Shown piece by piece: positions 1-8,744 of a DNA stretch of 64,000 nt. Under the pieces are notes generated by a model. It saw nothing but the letters and a program-made list of their open reading frames with translations, ran no database searches and had not been told where the DNA came from. Both the position numbers and the translations under genes were made by a program. The stretch is taken from the NCBI RefSeq assembly GCF_002454115.1, contig NZ_DKIH01000009.1:219198-283197 (forward strand), written 5' to 3'. The DNA comes from Sphingopyxis sp. UBA6723. GTDB taxonomy: Bacteria > Pseudomonadota > Alphaproteobacteria > Sphingomonadales > Sphingomonadaceae. Positions within the stretch are counted from its first letter, which is position 1; every line of letters starts with the position of its first letter.

Positions 1-4
1 CAAC

Positions 5-35
5 GTGTCTCGACTTCGCTCGACACGAACGGGAA
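5..35. repeat. right half of palindromic intergenic repeat (GTGTCTCGAC family)
   Basis: Bases 5-26 are a 22-mer identical to the right arm of the complete inverted repeat at 28381-28447, and both copies continue with ACGAACGG. The left arm would lie before the start of the window. It sits just downstream of the GMC oxidoreductase stop codon. Confidence 0.7.
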
Positions 36-53
36 CGAGCGGATTAGCCCCTG

Positions 54-2069
54 CTACCCAAACGGATCGCCCCGCCCCGTCGCATATTCTGCCATCGCCA
101 TCGTCGTCCATTGCGCATTCACCCGGATGCAGCTGGGGAACACGCTGGCGTCGGTGACCAGGACATTGGTCGTCCCGTGAACCCGGCAGTCGAGATCGAC
201 GATCCCGTGCGAAGGATCCTCATTGATCGCATTGCCGCCATGCGGGTGGCTGCTCGACAGCGTCACATCATCCTGTTCACGGATCGCGCTCGCGAAAAAC
301 GCATCGACATCCATGTCGGGCGTCACCACCTGCCCCCGCGCCAGCGCCGGATAACATTCGATCGCCCCCGCCGCGAAATGCACCTTGGTCAGCGTCGCCA
401 TCGCATCGCGCAGCACCGGCAAATCGTCGGTCGCGTCGAGCTGGAACTGCAATTTGTCGTTCACCACTCGCCCACGCCGGTCGGCGGGGAACAGGATGCC
501 CGCCGAATGCACGCGCCCGAAATTCTTCATCCGGTTCGCATGGTCGGCGAACCAGCCGGGCATCAGCGACGCCATCGACATCGGTGGCTGGAAATGGCTT
601 TCGAGCAGATAGTCGCCGACATCGACATAGCTCGACATCTGGTCCTCGTCCCACGCATCGCCGCCGACCCCGTCGGGCATCAGCGCGACCACCGGCGAAG
701 CGACGTTGAGCGACACCTGATAACCGGTGCCGTCGATGTCGCTGCGATCGAGCAGCTTCGACGAGGCGATCGTGCCGCCCGCGACCACTACGCCGACGCG
801 GGCGCGCACCATTTTCCGCACATCACCGGGCAGGATCAGCACCACCGCCTCGGCCTCGCGCCGCCCGTCATAGGCAGTTTGCCACACGATCCGCTCCGCC
901 TTGGTATCGGGCAGGATGCGCGCGCCATAGTCGCGGCACGCCGCGGGCAGATAGGTCTGTGCCACCCCCATGCGGCGGCCATAGGGACAGCCCGAATTGC
1001 AGTAACCGCAATAGGCACAGGCATTGGGCGTATGCGGCGGCCCGAAATTCTTGGTGAACCAGTCGGTGATCGCCCGCGCATCGCGCGGCTTGCCCGACGC
1101 CGCGGCATAAGCCTTCCACCCCTCGATCAGATGCGGCCCATTGTGCCGCCCACTGCGCGGCTCGATTTTCGCGATGCCCAGCTTTGCCTGCACCGCGTCA
1201 TAGCTCGCATGAAAGGCTGCGGCGTCAATCGGCGCCCCGATGCGCGCCCATTTTGCCAGCACATCCTGCGCGTCGGGGTGTGTGCGTCCTGCTTCATTGA
1301 CGCGCAGACAGATGCCGTTGTTGATCGTCGATGAACCGCCAACACAGCGCCCCTGAAACACCACAAAATCGCGGTTGGTCGACGTCTGCAGCGCGCCATG
1401 CTTGTACAGGCTCGCGATCATGTCGAGCTCGTGGTGATGAATCTTGTGCGACGGGAAAAACGGCCCCGCCTCGACGATCAGCACCGTATAGCCCTGCGCC
1501 GCGATATTATGCGCCGCGACCGCCCCGCCCGCGCCCGACCCGATCACGACGACATCATATTCGTCATCGAGCGTCGCGGCATCGAGGATATGCGCCGGGT
1601 CAATCTCGCGCCCCGTGACGGAGGTGATCGGCATCTCGCCCGCCCCGCGAGCGCGGTGTTTGGGTAGCGTGAAGCCGATCTGCCGATGCACCGGATTGGC
1701 GATATTGGCGTCCTGATCGCCCGGCAACAGCCCCGGCTGCCAATGCCCATAATAGCAGGCATAAACAATGCCGCGCAGCCGCGCCATGTCCTGAAACAGG
1801 TCGATCTGGCTGTTCTGGAGGCGGCTCTTCAGCTTGGCGGCGCGCCCCGCGACATCGTCCTCGGTAAAAAACGGACCGCCCAGCACGACCTCGGTGGCGG
1901 TCAGCGACAGGCGGATTTCGTCCAGTTTGGTCCCGCCGACCTTGGCGAACAGCTGACAGATATTATCGACCACCTGATCGGCGGTGATCGCCATGGTCGC
2001 GCCATGAAACAGCGCCTCGGTCAGCGCCTTCAGAAATTTGAGCTGCCCGAAATTAAACGGTGCCGTCAT
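54..2069 (-). CDS. GMC family FAD-dependent oxidoreductase
   Basis: A 671-residue flavin oxidoreductase, probably oxidising an alcohol group. Residues 1 to about 120 form an N-terminal helical region as in long-chain-alcohol-oxidase-type GMC proteins. The FAD-binding GSGAGG motif lies near residue 180, followed by the GRCVGGSSTINNG stretch. The C-terminal GMC domain has HPHGG and the closing VTDASVFP-type segment with the usual His/Asn region. A cysteine cluster (CAYCGYCNSGC) sits near residue 355. GTG and ATG are adjacent at the start; ATG at 2069 was chosen because a GGCAGGG ribosome site lies just upstream. It appears monocistronic, flanked by palindromic repeats. The substrate cannot be read from the sequence. 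Confidence 0.85.
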   Translation of the reverse strand: MTAPFNFGQLKFLKALTEALFHGATMAITADQVVDNICQLFAKVGGTKLDEIRLSLTATEVVLGGPFFTEDDVAGRAAKLKSRLQNSQIDLFQDMARLRGIVYACYYGHWQPGLLPGDQDANIANPVHRQIGFTLPKHRARGAGEMPITSVTGREIDPAHILDAATLDDEYDVVVIGSGAGGAVAAHNIAAQGYTVLIVEAGPFFPSHKIHHHELDMIASLYKHGALQTSTNRDFVVFQGRCVGGSSTINNGICLRVNEAGRTHPDAQDVLAKWARIGAPIDAAAFHASYDAVQAKLGIAKIEPRSGRHNGPHLIEGWKAYAAASGKPRDARAITDWFTKNFGPPHTPNACAYCGYCNSGCPYGRRMGVAQTYLPAACRDYGARILPDTKAERIVWQTAYDGRREAEAVVLILPGDVRKMVRARVGVVVAGGTIASSKLLDRSDIDGTGYQVSLNVASPVVALMPDGVGGDAWDEDQMSSYVDVGDYLLESHFQPPMSMASLMPGWFADHANRMKNFGRVHSAGILFPADRRGRVVNDKLQFQLDATDDLPVLRDAMATLTKVHFAAGAIECYPALARGQVVTPDMDVDAFFASAIREQDDVTLSSSHPHGGNAINEDPSHGIVDLDCRVHGTTNVLVTDASVFPSCIRVNAQWTTMAMAEYATGRGDPFG

Positions 2070-2180
2070 CACCCTGCCCCCTGCCTGCCCCGCGTCAAAG
2101 ATGGCGCGTTATAGCGGGTGGAGGCAAGGCGTATTGTATGGAAACGTCGGTTATGGGTGGGAGCAGCCATCTCTCGGCTT

Positions 2181-2253
2181 CGTCATCCCGTACTTGATCC
2201 GGGATCCACGACGACGGCGCAGTTATGGATCCCGGATCAAGTCCGGGATGACG
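2181..2253. repeat. palindromic intergenic repeat (CGTCATCCCG family), copy 1
   Basis: The arms CGTCATCCCG...GATCCGGGATCC and GGATCCCGGATC...CGGGATGACG form a long imperfect hairpin. A degenerate second copy is at 29905-29976. This gap (2073-2428) contains no convincing gene; it holds this repeat and the next one. Confidence 0.75.
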
Positions 2254-2280
2254 AGGAGCAGGAGGAGGAGAATATCCTCC

Positions 2281-2402
2281 CTGTGGCGCAGCCATGGGGA
2301 GGTGGCAGCGCGAAGCGCTGACGGAGGGGCTTTGGCGCTACCATCGCTGCCCCTCCACCATTCGCTTCGCGAACGGTCCCCCTCCCCATGGCTGCGCCAC
2401 AG
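2281..2402. repeat. intergenic inverted repeat with 22-bp perfect arms
   Basis: Bases 2281-2302 and 2381-2402 are perfect reverse complements; the outer end begins CTGTGGCGCAGCC. The 78-bp interior carries smaller complementary pieces around GCGAAGCGC and GCTTCGCGAA. It lies 27 bp beyond the malate synthase stop, so its RNA hairpin could also act as a 3' structure for that gene. Confidence 0.75.
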
Positions 2403-2428
2403 GCAGGATCAGCTTTCCCAACGGCCTT

Positions 2429-4522
2429 CTAAGCCGCCTTCTTCGCCTGCCGGAACTTGTGCAGCAACGGCTCGGTATAACCCGATGGCTGGGTCACCCC
2501 ATCAAAGATCAGCGCCCGCGCCGCCTGATAGGCAATCCCGTCGGGGGTCAGCTTCTCGTACAGCGGATCACCCGCATTCTGTCCGTCCACCTTCAACGCC
2601 ATGCGCGCCAGCGCCGCATCGACCTGTTCCGCCGAACACACGCCGTGCAGCAACCAGTTCGCTAGCGCCTGCGACGCGATCCGCAACGTCGCGCGGTCTT
2701 CCATCAGGCCGACGTCGTCGATGTCGGGCACCTTCGAACAGCCAACCCCCTGATCGATCCAGCGCACGACATAGCCCAAAATGCCCTGACAATTATTGTC
2801 GAGCTCGCGGGTGATTTCGGCCTCGCTCCAGTTGCGCCCGGTGGCGACCGGAATGTTCAGCAACCGGTCGAGCGACGGCACCGCCTCGCCCGCGATCTCC
2901 TGCTGCCGCGCGAACACATCGACTTGATGATAATGCAGCGTATGCAACGTCGCCGCCGTCGGCGACGGCACCCACGCGGTGTTGGCACCCGATTTCGGAT
3001 GACCGATCTTCGCCTCCAGCATCGCGCGCATCAGGTCGGGCATTGCCCACATGCCCTTGCCGATCTGCGCCTTGCCCGACAGCCCGCAGGCCAGCCCGAT
3101 GCGGACATTGCGATCCTCATAGGATGCGATCCAGTCGCTCGCCTTCATCTCGCCCTTCGGGATCATCGGCCCCGCGCGCATGCTGGTGTGGATCTCGTCG
3201 CCGGTGCGATCGAGGAAGCCGGTGTTGATGAACACGATGCGGTCCTTCACCGCATGGATGCACGCGGCGAGGTTGGCGCTGGTGCGGCGCTCCTCGTCCA
3301 TCACCCCGACCTTCATCGTGTGGCGCGCAAGGCCGAGCATATCCTCGACCGCGTCGAACAGCCGATCGGTGAAGCCGCACTCTTCCGGCCCATGCTGCTT
3401 GGGCTTGACGATATAGATGCTGCCCGCGCGGCTGTTGGTCAGCGTGCCAAGGCCTTTCAGGTCGTGGAGCGCGCACAGCGCGGTGATGACGGCATCGCAC
3501 AGCCCCTCAGGCGCCTCATTGCCACCGGGCAGCTTGATCATCGGCGTCGTCATCAGATGCCCGACGTTGCGCACGAACATCACGCTGCGGCCGTGCAGGA
3601 CGAAGGGATCGCCCGTCGGCGAGGTCCATTCGTGGTCGGCCGCCATCGCGCGCGTCACCGTGGCGCCGCCCTTGGCAAAACTCTCGGTCAGGTCGCCGCG
3701 CATCAGCCCCAGCCAGTTGGTGTAGCCGAGGGTCTTGTCCTCGCCGTCGACCGCCGCGACGCTGTCCTCCAGGTCGATGATCGTGGTCAGCGCGGCTTCG
3801 AGCACGACGTCGGCGATGCCCGCGGGATCGGTCTTGCCAATCGCGCTCGCCGAATCGATCACCAGTTCGATGTGCAGGCCATGGTGGCGGAGCAGGATGC
3901 CGCCGGGCTTGCTGCCGACCCATTGCGCCGGATCGGCGAGCGTGAGCTGGCCGCCCTGCCAGTCGGCCCAGCTGCCCGATGCCATCGGCACCGCTTCGTC
4001 CAGAAACGCCTTGGCCCGCGCGATCACCGCCGCGCCGCGGGCGGCGTCATAACCACCCGGCTTAGCGGGCGGCGCGTCGAGCGCATCGGTGCCGTACAGC
4101 GCATCATACAGGCTGCCCCAACGCGCGTTGGCGGCATTGAGCGCAAAGCGCGCATTAAGCGCGGGGACAACCAGCTGCGGCCCCGCCATCGTCGCAATCT
4201 CGGGATCGACATTCTGCGTCCCCACGGCAAAGGGCGCCGGTTCGGGGACGAGATAGCCGATTTCGCGCAGGAAAGCCTGATAAGCTTCCGCATCATGCGC
4301 CTGCCCCGCCCGCGCTTCGTGCCAGGCATCGATCTGCGCCTGCAAATCCTCACGCTTGGTTAGCAAGGCGGCATTTTCGGGAGCAAATTTGCCGAGCAAG
4401 GCCGCAAATTCGGCCCAGAATTTACCCGCATCGAGCCCGGTACCGGGCAACGCGCGCGCCTCGATGAAATCGGCCAGGCGCGAATCGACGGACATGCCGC
4501 TGCGGTCGAGAAATTCAGTCAT
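2429..4522 (-). CDS. glcB: malate synthase G
   Basis: Condenses glyoxylate with acetyl-CoA to malate in the glyoxylate shunt (cytosolic). The 697-residue length fits the G isoform (about 720). Diagnostic segments include the TIM-barrel region TTIIDLEDSVAAVDGEDK near residue 265, the GRSVMFVRNVGHLMT stretch, KPKQHGPEECGFTDRL, and the C-terminal catalytic segment around SKVPDIDDVGLMEDRATLR. The reading frame is open 36 codons further upstream, but ATG at 4522 gives the normal N-terminus (MTEFLDRSGM) and has GAGGGTG before it. Transcribed divergently from the 99-residue protein at 4738. No isocitrate lyase gene is in the window. Confidence 0.95.
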   Translation of the reverse strand: MTEFLDRSGMSVDSRLADFIEARALPGTGLDAGKFWAEFAALLGKFAPENAALLTKREDLQAQIDAWHEARAGQAHDAEAYQAFLREIGYLVPEPAPFAVGTQNVDPEIATMAGPQLVVPALNARFALNAANARWGSLYDALYGTDALDAPPAKPGGYDAARGAAVIARAKAFLDEAVPMASGSWADWQGGQLTLADPAQWVGSKPGGILLRHHGLHIELVIDSASAIGKTDPAGIADVVLEAALTTIIDLEDSVAAVDGEDKTLGYTNWLGLMRGDLTESFAKGGATVTRAMAADHEWTSPTGDPFVLHGRSVMFVRNVGHLMTTPMIKLPGGNEAPEGLCDAVITALCALHDLKGLGTLTNSRAGSIYIVKPKQHGPEECGFTDRLFDAVEDMLGLARHTMKVGVMDEERRTSANLAACIHAVKDRIVFINTGFLDRTGDEIHTSMRAGPMIPKGEMKASDWIASYEDRNVRIGLACGLSGKAQIGKGMWAMPDLMRAMLEAKIGHPKSGANTAWVPSPTAATLHTLHYHQVDVFARQQEIAGEAVPSLDRLLNIPVATGRNWSEAEITRELDNNCQGILGYVVRWIDQGVGCSKVPDIDDVGLMEDRATLRIASQALANWLLHGVCSAEQVDAALARMALKVDGQNAGDPLYEKLTPDGIAYQAARALIFDGVTQPSGYTEPLLHKFRQAKKAA

Positions 4523-4737
4523 GGTAGCACCCTCTGGTCGGCGCAACTGCGCCAGTGGACCCGGGGAGGAAAGGGCCGCCGCCCTATGCCGCGATTGACG
4601 CAATATGGCAATGGCGGCGATTTCACGCATAGGATTTCATGCGATCGGTTTCGATTCGACACTTGCCGGGGGCGTCGGCATGTGCATTATGTTGCAATGC
4701 ACAACGGAACCTCTCCCCTCCTCCCCCAGGTGAGCTC

Positions 4738-5037
4738 ATGAACGAAACCCGGTTGACGCTAATGGAGGCGATTGCGCGCAAGCGCGTCGTGACCGCGCAA
4801 TATAATGGCCAGCAAATGAAGCTGGCGCCCCATCAGATGTTCGAACGCCGCGGCGACCTGTTCGTCAGCGCGCTCAACCTCGACAAGAGCTGGCGCTCCG
4901 ACGACGAACGGCGGCTCGGCCATTTCAAGCTCGACGGGCTGGTCGAACCGGCGCTGATCGACGCGAGTTTCGAACCCCTGCCCTCGTTCGAGGCCGCGCC
5001 GCCGCAAAGCGACGACACTTTGCTCCTCGCGATCTGA
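4738..5037 (+). CDS. small conserved protein, WYL-like fragment
   Basis: Codes for 99 residues. The ATG at 4738 follows a reasonable ribosome site (AGGTGAG); an in-frame start further upstream at 4639 has no such signal. The core (TAQYNGQQMKLAPHQMFERR, then a short FKLDGL-type strand) resembles the beta-rich ligand-binding core of WYL proteins, without their DNA-binding domain. No signal peptide or membrane helix. It stands alone between divergent glcB and the M20 gene. The function is unknown and the WYL link is a resemblance only. Confidence 0.65.
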   Translation: MNETRLTLMEAIARKRVVTAQYNGQQMKLAPHQMFERRGDLFVSALNLDKSWRSDDERRLGHFKLDGLVEPALIDASFEPLPSFEAAPPQSDDTLLLAI

Positions 5038-5126
5038 TCGCCGGACCATAACCCCGGGTCATGCCGGATCGATGATTCCGCCCCGGCGGGGGTGGCAAGT
5101 GCTGCGCCGCCCGCTATAGCCGAGCG

Positions 5127-6338
5127 ATGACGTCGCTCACGGCCACCGAAACCGCCACCCTCGAACGCGCTGCGGATGCGCCGATGCTGGCGCAGGTTGA
5201 ACGCTGGGCCGCGATCAACAGCGGCACCGGCAACTTGCCGGGGCTGAAAAATGTCGCGGGGCAGCTCGCCGACAGCTTTGCCGCACTGCCCGGCGACGTG
5301 CGGCTCGTCGCCGCCGATCCGGTCGAAAGCGTCGACGCCGCAGGCCGGGTCAGCACGATCCAGCGCGGCGACCATCTCCATTTACGGGTGCGCCCCGACG
5401 CTCCGGTCCAGCTGCTGCTCACCGGCCATATGGACACGGTGTTCGCCGCCGATCATCCGTTCCAGACGCTCAAATGGCTCGAACCCGGCGTCCTCAACGG
5501 CCCCGGTACCGCCGACATGAAAGCGGGCATTTCGGTGATCCTCGCCGCGCTGACCGCGCTCGAAGCCTCGCCGTTCGCAGCGCGGGTCGGTTATGACGTG
5601 ATGATCAACAGCGACGAGGAAACCGGCAGCCACGCCTCGGCCGCGCTGATCGCCGAACTCGCGAAGGGCAAGACGGCCGCCCTGACCTACGAACCCGCCC
5701 TGCCCGACGGCACCTTGGCGGGGGCAAGGCCGGGCAGCGGCAATTTTTCGGTGACCGTCCGTGGTCTGGCGGCGCACGCCGGACGCAACCCCGAAGAAGG
5801 CCGCAACGCCCTAGTCGCCGCAGCCGATCTCGCGGTGCGCCTGAATGCACTCAAGTCCCTGGAATTGAAGATCAATCCGGCCCGCATCGACGGCGGTGGC
5901 CCGAACAATGTCGTCCCCGACCAAGCCATCCTGCGCGTCAACCTCCGCCCTTCGACCCCCGAAGCGATGATTGCCGCCGAAACCGCGCTGCGTGACACCA
6001 TCGCCAACATCCAGCGCGACCATGACGTCCACTGCCACCTCCACGGCGGCTTCAACCGCCCGCCCAAACCGCTCGACGCCGCGGCAACGCGCCTGTTCGA
6101 GCTGGTCCGCGACTGCGGCGCCGCGCTCGGTCTGCCACCGATCCGTTGGAACGCCACCGGCGGCGTTTGTGACGGCAACAATATCGCGGCGTGCGGGATC
6201 CCGGTCGTCGACACCATGGGACCGCGCGGCGGCGCTATCCACTCTTCGGACGAATTTCTGATCGTCGACAGCCTCGCCGAACGCGCGCAGCTGTCGGCGC
6301 TCACCATGATACGTATAGCGGAACGGGGGACAGTGTGA
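5127..6338 (+). CDS. M20 family metallohydrolase
   Basis: A 403-residue zinc hydrolase of the M20 (carboxypeptidase G2/ArgE/DapE) family. Metal ligands are visible: GHMDTVF near residue 100, GTADMKAG near 130, the general-base pair in NSDEETGS near 170, TYEPA near 190, and the final His in GGAIHSSDEF near 370. The lid/dimerisation domain begins with the GSGNF...AAHAGRNPEEG segment. It overlaps the next gene, astA, by 4 bp (GTGA at 6335-6338), implying translational coupling. Its placement suggests that it removes an acyl group from an amino acid in arginine/ornithine catabolism, perhaps in place of the M14-family AstE; that is inference. Confidence 0.85.
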   Translation: MTSLTATETATLERAADAPMLAQVERWAAINSGTGNLPGLKNVAGQLADSFAALPGDVRLVAADPVESVDAAGRVSTIQRGDHLHLRVRPDAPVQLLLTGHMDTVFAADHPFQTLKWLEPGVLNGPGTADMKAGISVILAALTALEASPFAARVGYDVMINSDEETGSHASAALIAELAKGKTAALTYEPALPDGTLAGARPGSGNFSVTVRGLAAHAGRNPEEGRNALVAAADLAVRLNALKSLELKINPARIDGGGPNNVVPDQAILRVNLRPSTPEAMIAAETALRDTIANIQRDHDVHCHLHGGFNRPPKPLDAAATRLFELVRDCGAALGLPPIRWNATGGVCDGNNIAACGIPVVDTMGPRGGAIHSSDEFLIVDSLAERAQLSALTMIRIAERGTV

Positions 6339-7336
6339 ATTATGTGATCCGGGCAGCCAAGCCGGGCGATTTGCAGAGCATTTACGAAATGGCGAAGCTG
6401 ACCGGCGGCGGCTTTACCAACCTGCCCCCCGACAAAAAGGCGTTGCGCGCGAAACTGGAGCGTACCGAAGCCTCGTTCGCCAGCGACAAGGAATATCCCT
6501 CGGACGAGCTCTATCTGCTCGTGCTGGAAGATCTCGACAGCGGCGAAGTGCGCGGGACGTGCCAGGTGTTCGGGCAGGTCGGCCAACGCTGGCCCTTTTA
6601 CTCCTATCGCATCGGCACCGACAGCAAGCACAGCGAGCAGCTCGGCCGCACTTTTCACGCGCAGATCCTGATGCTCAGCAACGACCTCAACGGGTCGAGC
6701 GAGGTCGGCGGATTGTTCCTTCATCCCGCGGCGCGCGCCGGTGGGCTGGGGTTGCTGCTCGCCCGCTCGCGCTATCTGTTCATTGCGCGCCACCGCGCGC
6801 GCTTTGGCGACCGCATCCTCGCCGAGTTGCGCGGGGTGATCGACGAGGCCGGCGGCTCGCCCTTCTGGGACGGCGTCGCGGGCAAGTTTTTCGGGATGAG
6901 CTTTCAAGAAGCCGACCAGTTCAACGCGGTCCACGGCAATCAGTTCATCGCCGACCTGATGCCCAAGCATCCCGTCTATATCGCGATGCTCAGCGAGCAT
7001 GCGCGCAGCGTCATCGGCGTCCCGCACCCCAGCGGCCGCGCCGCGATGCGGATGCTGGAGAACGAGAATTTCGCGTTCGAGAATTATGTCGACATCTTCG
7101 ACGGCGGCCCGACGATGACCGCGCGCACCGATCAGGTCGCGAGCGTTGCCGGGGCGAAGCACGCCCAAGTGTCGGCGATCGCCGACACCGGCGACGACGC
7201 GCTGGTCGCTACCGGGCGGCTCGCCGATTTCCGCTGCTGTTTCGGCAAGGTCGGGGACGGGTCGACGCTTGACCGCACCGCGGCGAACCTACTCGGCGTG
7301 GAGCCGGGCGACGAGATCAGCTGGATTGGGCGCTGA
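6335..7336 (+). CDS. astA: arginine N-succinyltransferase
   Basis: First enzyme of the AST pathway: succinyl-CoA + arginine to N2-succinylarginine. The 333 residues match the family length (about 340). Typical segments are MAKLTGGGFTNLPPDK, VFGQVGQRWPFYSYRIGT, the acyl-CoA-fold stretch SSEVGGLFLHPAARAGGLG and the FWDGVAGKFFGMSFQEAD block. The start is a GTG at 6335 inside the stop of the M20 gene, preceded by GGGGGA. The protein then runs VNYVIRAAKPGD as expected. astB follows after a 145-bp gap filled by a palindromic repeat. Confidence 0.95.
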   Translation: MNYVIRAAKPGDLQSIYEMAKLTGGGFTNLPPDKKALRAKLERTEASFASDKEYPSDELYLLVLEDLDSGEVRGTCQVFGQVGQRWPFYSYRIGTDSKHSEQLGRTFHAQILMLSNDLNGSSEVGGLFLHPAARAGGLGLLLARSRYLFIARHRARFGDRILAELRGVIDEAGGSPFWDGVAGKFFGMSFQEADQFNAVHGNQFIADLMPKHPVYIAMLSEHARSVIGVPHPSGRAAMRMLENENFAFENYVDIFDGGPTMTARTDQVASVAGAKHAQVSAIADTGDDALVATGRLADFRCCFGKVGDGSTLDRTAANLLGVEPGDEISWIGR

Positions 7337-7343
7337 GACAAGC

Positions 7344-7468
7344 TCCTCCCCTTCAGGGGAGGGGTTGAGGTAGGGCCATCGGCATAGCGCCACCGTTGAG
7401 GCCCACCCCGCTGCGACTAGCCAGCAAGCTGGCAAGTCTCGCTGCCCCTCCCCTGAAGGGGAGGGGTT
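7344..7468. repeat. paired-hairpin repeat (CTCCCCTTCAGGGGAG family), copy 1
   Basis: Two small perfect hairpins built on CTCCCCTTCAGGGGAG flank a spacer that contains CCCACCCCGCTGCGACTAG, an AGC..GCT mini-palindrome and AAGTCTCGCTGCCCCTCCCC. The same architecture and spacer recur at 20201-20322. This copy lies between astA and astB and ends 13 bp before the astB start. Confidence 0.8.
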
Positions 7469-7481
7469 GAAACAGGGAAAA

Positions 7482-8741
7482 ATGGACATCATGCTTACCG
7501 AAATCAATTTCGACGGAATCATCGGCCCCAGCCATAATTATGCGGGGCTTAGCCGCGGCAATATCGCGTCCGCATCGAACGCGGGCGACGTGTCGCAGCC
7601 GCGCGCGGCGGCGTTGCAGGGTATCGACAAGATGCGCCACAATCTGGCGCTCGGGCTGCCGCAAGGCTTTTTCATGCCGCTCGACCGCCCCGATGTGCCA
7701 TGGCTGGCGTCGCTTGGCACGACGCTGGACGATGCCGAGGGTCATTTGCGCGCGCAGGCGTGGTCGGCGTCGTCGATGTGGGCCGCGAATGCCGCGACCG
7801 TCTCCCCGGCTCCCGACAGCGGCGACGGCAAATGTCATCTGACCGTCGCGAACCTCGTCACCATGCCGCACCGCAGTCACGAATGGCCGGGGACGTTAGC
7901 CCAGCTTCGCCTTGCTTTTGCCGATCCCGCCTTTGCTGTCCACGCGCCTATCCCTGCCCCGTTTGGCGACGAAGGCGCGGCCAACCATATGCGGTTGTGC
8001 AGCGGGCATGACGGGCAAGGTGTCGAAATTTTCGTCTATGGCGTCGGCGGCGGCCGATTTCCGGCGCGCCAGCATCTCGACGCGTCCAAGGCGATCGCGC
8101 GCCATCACCGGCTCGACCCCGCCCGCACCCTTTTCATCCGCCAGTCGGACACCGCGATCCAAGGCGGCGCCTTTCACAACGATGTCGTCGCCGTTGCGAA
8201 CGAGCATGTGCTGTTCACCCACGAAACCGCCTTCGAAGACCGCGAGGCGGCCCACGCCGAAATCCGCACCGCTTTTCCGGCGGTCGAGATCGTCGAGGTG
8301 CCGGCGAGCGCGGTGACCCTGCCCGACGCGATCAAATCCTATTTGTTCAACGCGCAGCTCGTCAGCCTGCCGGACGGCGGCGGCATGGGTCTTGTCCTGC
8401 CAACCGAGGCGCAAGCCACCCCCGCGGTGTGGAACTGGCTAGAGGCGCATGTCGCGGGCAACGGCCCGATCCGCCGCCTGCTGCCGGTCAACGTCCGCCA
8501 GTCGATGGCGAATGGCGGCGGCCCGGCCTGTCTGCGCCTGCGCGTCGTCGCCGATCCTGCGACCGTCGATCCGCGCTTCATCGCCGACGACGCAAAACTC
8601 GACCGGATTGCCGAAGTGGTGGCGACGCACTGGCCGGAAGCGATTGCGCCCGGCGACCTCGCGTCGGCAACGCTGGCTTCCGATGTCCGCCGCGCGCGCG
8701 CCGCGCTGCTCGAAGCGCTCGACCTTAGCGAACTGACCTAA
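7482..8741 (+). CDS. astB: N-succinylarginine dihydrolase
   Basis: Second AST enzyme: N2-succinylarginine to N2-succinylornithine + 2 NH3 + CO2. 419 residues. The start region (TEINFDGIIGPSHNYAGLS) is the classic AstB N-terminus, and NGGGPACLRLRV near residue 347 carries the presumed catalytic Cys of the amidinotransferase fold. ATG at 7482 follows AGGGA with short spacing; ATG at 7491 is an alternative, and an in-frame TTG at 7467 is unlikely. astC, astD and astE are not in the window. Confidence 0.95.
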   Translation: MDIMLTEINFDGIIGPSHNYAGLSRGNIASASNAGDVSQPRAAALQGIDKMRHNLALGLPQGFFMPLDRPDVPWLASLGTTLDDAEGHLRAQAWSASSMWAANAATVSPAPDSGDGKCHLTVANLVTMPHRSHEWPGTLAQLRLAFADPAFAVHAPIPAPFGDEGAANHMRLCSGHDGQGVEIFVYGVGGGRFPARQHLDASKAIARHHRLDPARTLFIRQSDTAIQGGAFHNDVVAVANEHVLFTHETAFEDREAAHAEIRTAFPAVEIVEVPASAVTLPDAIKSYLFNAQLVSLPDGGGMGLVLPTEAQATPAVWNWLEAHVAGNGPIRRLLPVNVRQSMANGGGPACLRLRVVADPATVDPRFIADDAKLDRIAEVVATHWPEAIAPGDLASATLASDVRRARAALLEALDLSELT

Positions 8742-8744
8742 CGC

